Shown: one piece after another, positions 39,208-39,473 of the stretch
How positions within the stretch are numbered: position 1 is the first letter of the stretch
Layout: each line of letters opens with the position of its first letter
Source of the DNA: CAZLLE01 sp964560425
GTDB lineage: Bacteria; Campylobacterota; Campylobacteria; Campylobacterales; QNZT01
Assembly: GCA_964560425.1 (NCBI GenBank)
Contig: CAZLLE010000068.1
Span: forward strand, 1 to 39,473
Length of the DNA stretch: 39,473 nt
Direction of reading: 5' to 3'
The notes under the pieces: model-generated
Told to the model about the DNA's origin: nothing
The model's input: only the letters and a program-made list of their open reading frames with translations
The model's database searches: none
Position numbers and translations under genes: made by a program

Positions 39208-39473
39208 TTATGGAGCTGGTGTAGTAGATACGAAAATTGTATCATTAAGTAAAATCGTATTAGATGGTGTATTCCAACCAAGGATATTAACAATATCTAC
39301 ACGATAAACTTTTCCAGACTCAAGATTATTGAATGTAACTGTTGGAGAAGAGATATTTGATTGATTATTAAATTGAACACTTATATCAGCATTAAATTTA
39401 TCCCCATTTTCATCAAAAACTTCAAAGTTTGCCGCTGTAATTTGATATCCATTTTGCATATTATCAATATTAA
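39208..39473 (-). CDS. C-terminal end of an unknown, probably exported protein (cut by window edge)
   Basis: The last 87 or so codons of a gene that continues past base 39473; the frame is open to the edge, so the ATG at 39459 is not necessarily the start. The visible part has no cysteines, is rich in Asn, Ser and Thr, and alternates strands (AANFEVFDENGDKFNADISV, PTVTFNNLESGKVYRVDIVN), ending in VSTTPAP. This is typical of a beta-sandwich (FnIII-like or pilin-like) surface domain. It ends 12 nt before the S8 protease, so the two are likely in one operon; it might be a substrate. No family recognised. Confidence 0.6.
   Translation of the reverse strand, partial: NIDNMQNGYQITAANFEVFDENGDKFNADISVQFNNQSNISSPTVTFNNLESGKVYRVDIVNILGWNTPSNTILLNDTIFVSTTPAP

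Overview
The window is about 34% G+C by eye and looks like a chromosomal segment of a Campylobacterota (Epsilonproteobacteria) member, most likely a free-living Sulfurimonas/Sulfurovum-type bacterium. The evidence is the ribosomal cluster layout with no rpmD, the zinc-type S14 and L36 proteins, the stand-alone trpB, the gene string flgA-ubiX-coaD-tmk, and frequent TTG starts. The genus is inferred from protein resemblance only; no 16S gene is present.

Layout. 1-4535 (minus): a mixed housekeeping operon reading Nfu-type Fe-S scaffold, TPR-like protein, murE, thioredoxin-like ferredoxin, panD, YbaB/EbfC, ispA and the start of tkt (cut by the window edge). 4663-18513 (minus): one almost unbroken S10-spc-alpha ribosomal supercluster, rpsJ to rplQ, with secY, map, infA and rpoA. 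It has a strong promoter at 18485-18513 and an internal promoter plus structured leader just before rpmJ, which is too short for routine ORF calling. 18631-21313 (minus): a NUDT14-like NUDIX hydrolase, a CDP-alcohol phosphatidyltransferase (probably pssA), a secreted beta-propeller and an orphan YgiT-type zinc-finger antitoxin-like protein. 21432-23474: trpB (plus) and queC (minus), convergent on a shared terminator whose stem contains the queC stop codon. 23475-23841: a gene-free gap holding a candidate small RNA with an anti-Shine-Dalgarno loop. 23842-32724 (plus): an OmpA-like barrel/SPOR protein, then flgA, ubiX, coaD, tmk, hisS, speA and cysE in tight order, then dnaG with its own promoter and leader hairpin.

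The last 7 kb is the most accessory-looking part. It holds a single-chain MNT-HEPN protein that fuses the two halves of a HepT/MntA-type toxin-antitoxin pair. Directly upstream lies a decayed P-loop ATPase fragment, and next to that an unreported 50-residue lipoprotein gene. Then come a large NAD-dependent glutamate dehydrogenase and a two-gene protease module: a lipoprotein S8/P-domain (kexin-like) protease lacking its propeptide, overlapped by 4 nt by a separate gene for a secreted propeptide-like protein. A partial secreted-looking gene runs off the 3' end just upstream of the protease.

The strongest candidates for undescribed biology are the trans-encoded propeptide, the MNT-HEPN fusion beside an ATPase relic, and the candidate small RNA at about 23562-23657. 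No CRISPR array, intact insertion sequence, rRNA or tRNA gene was recognised.
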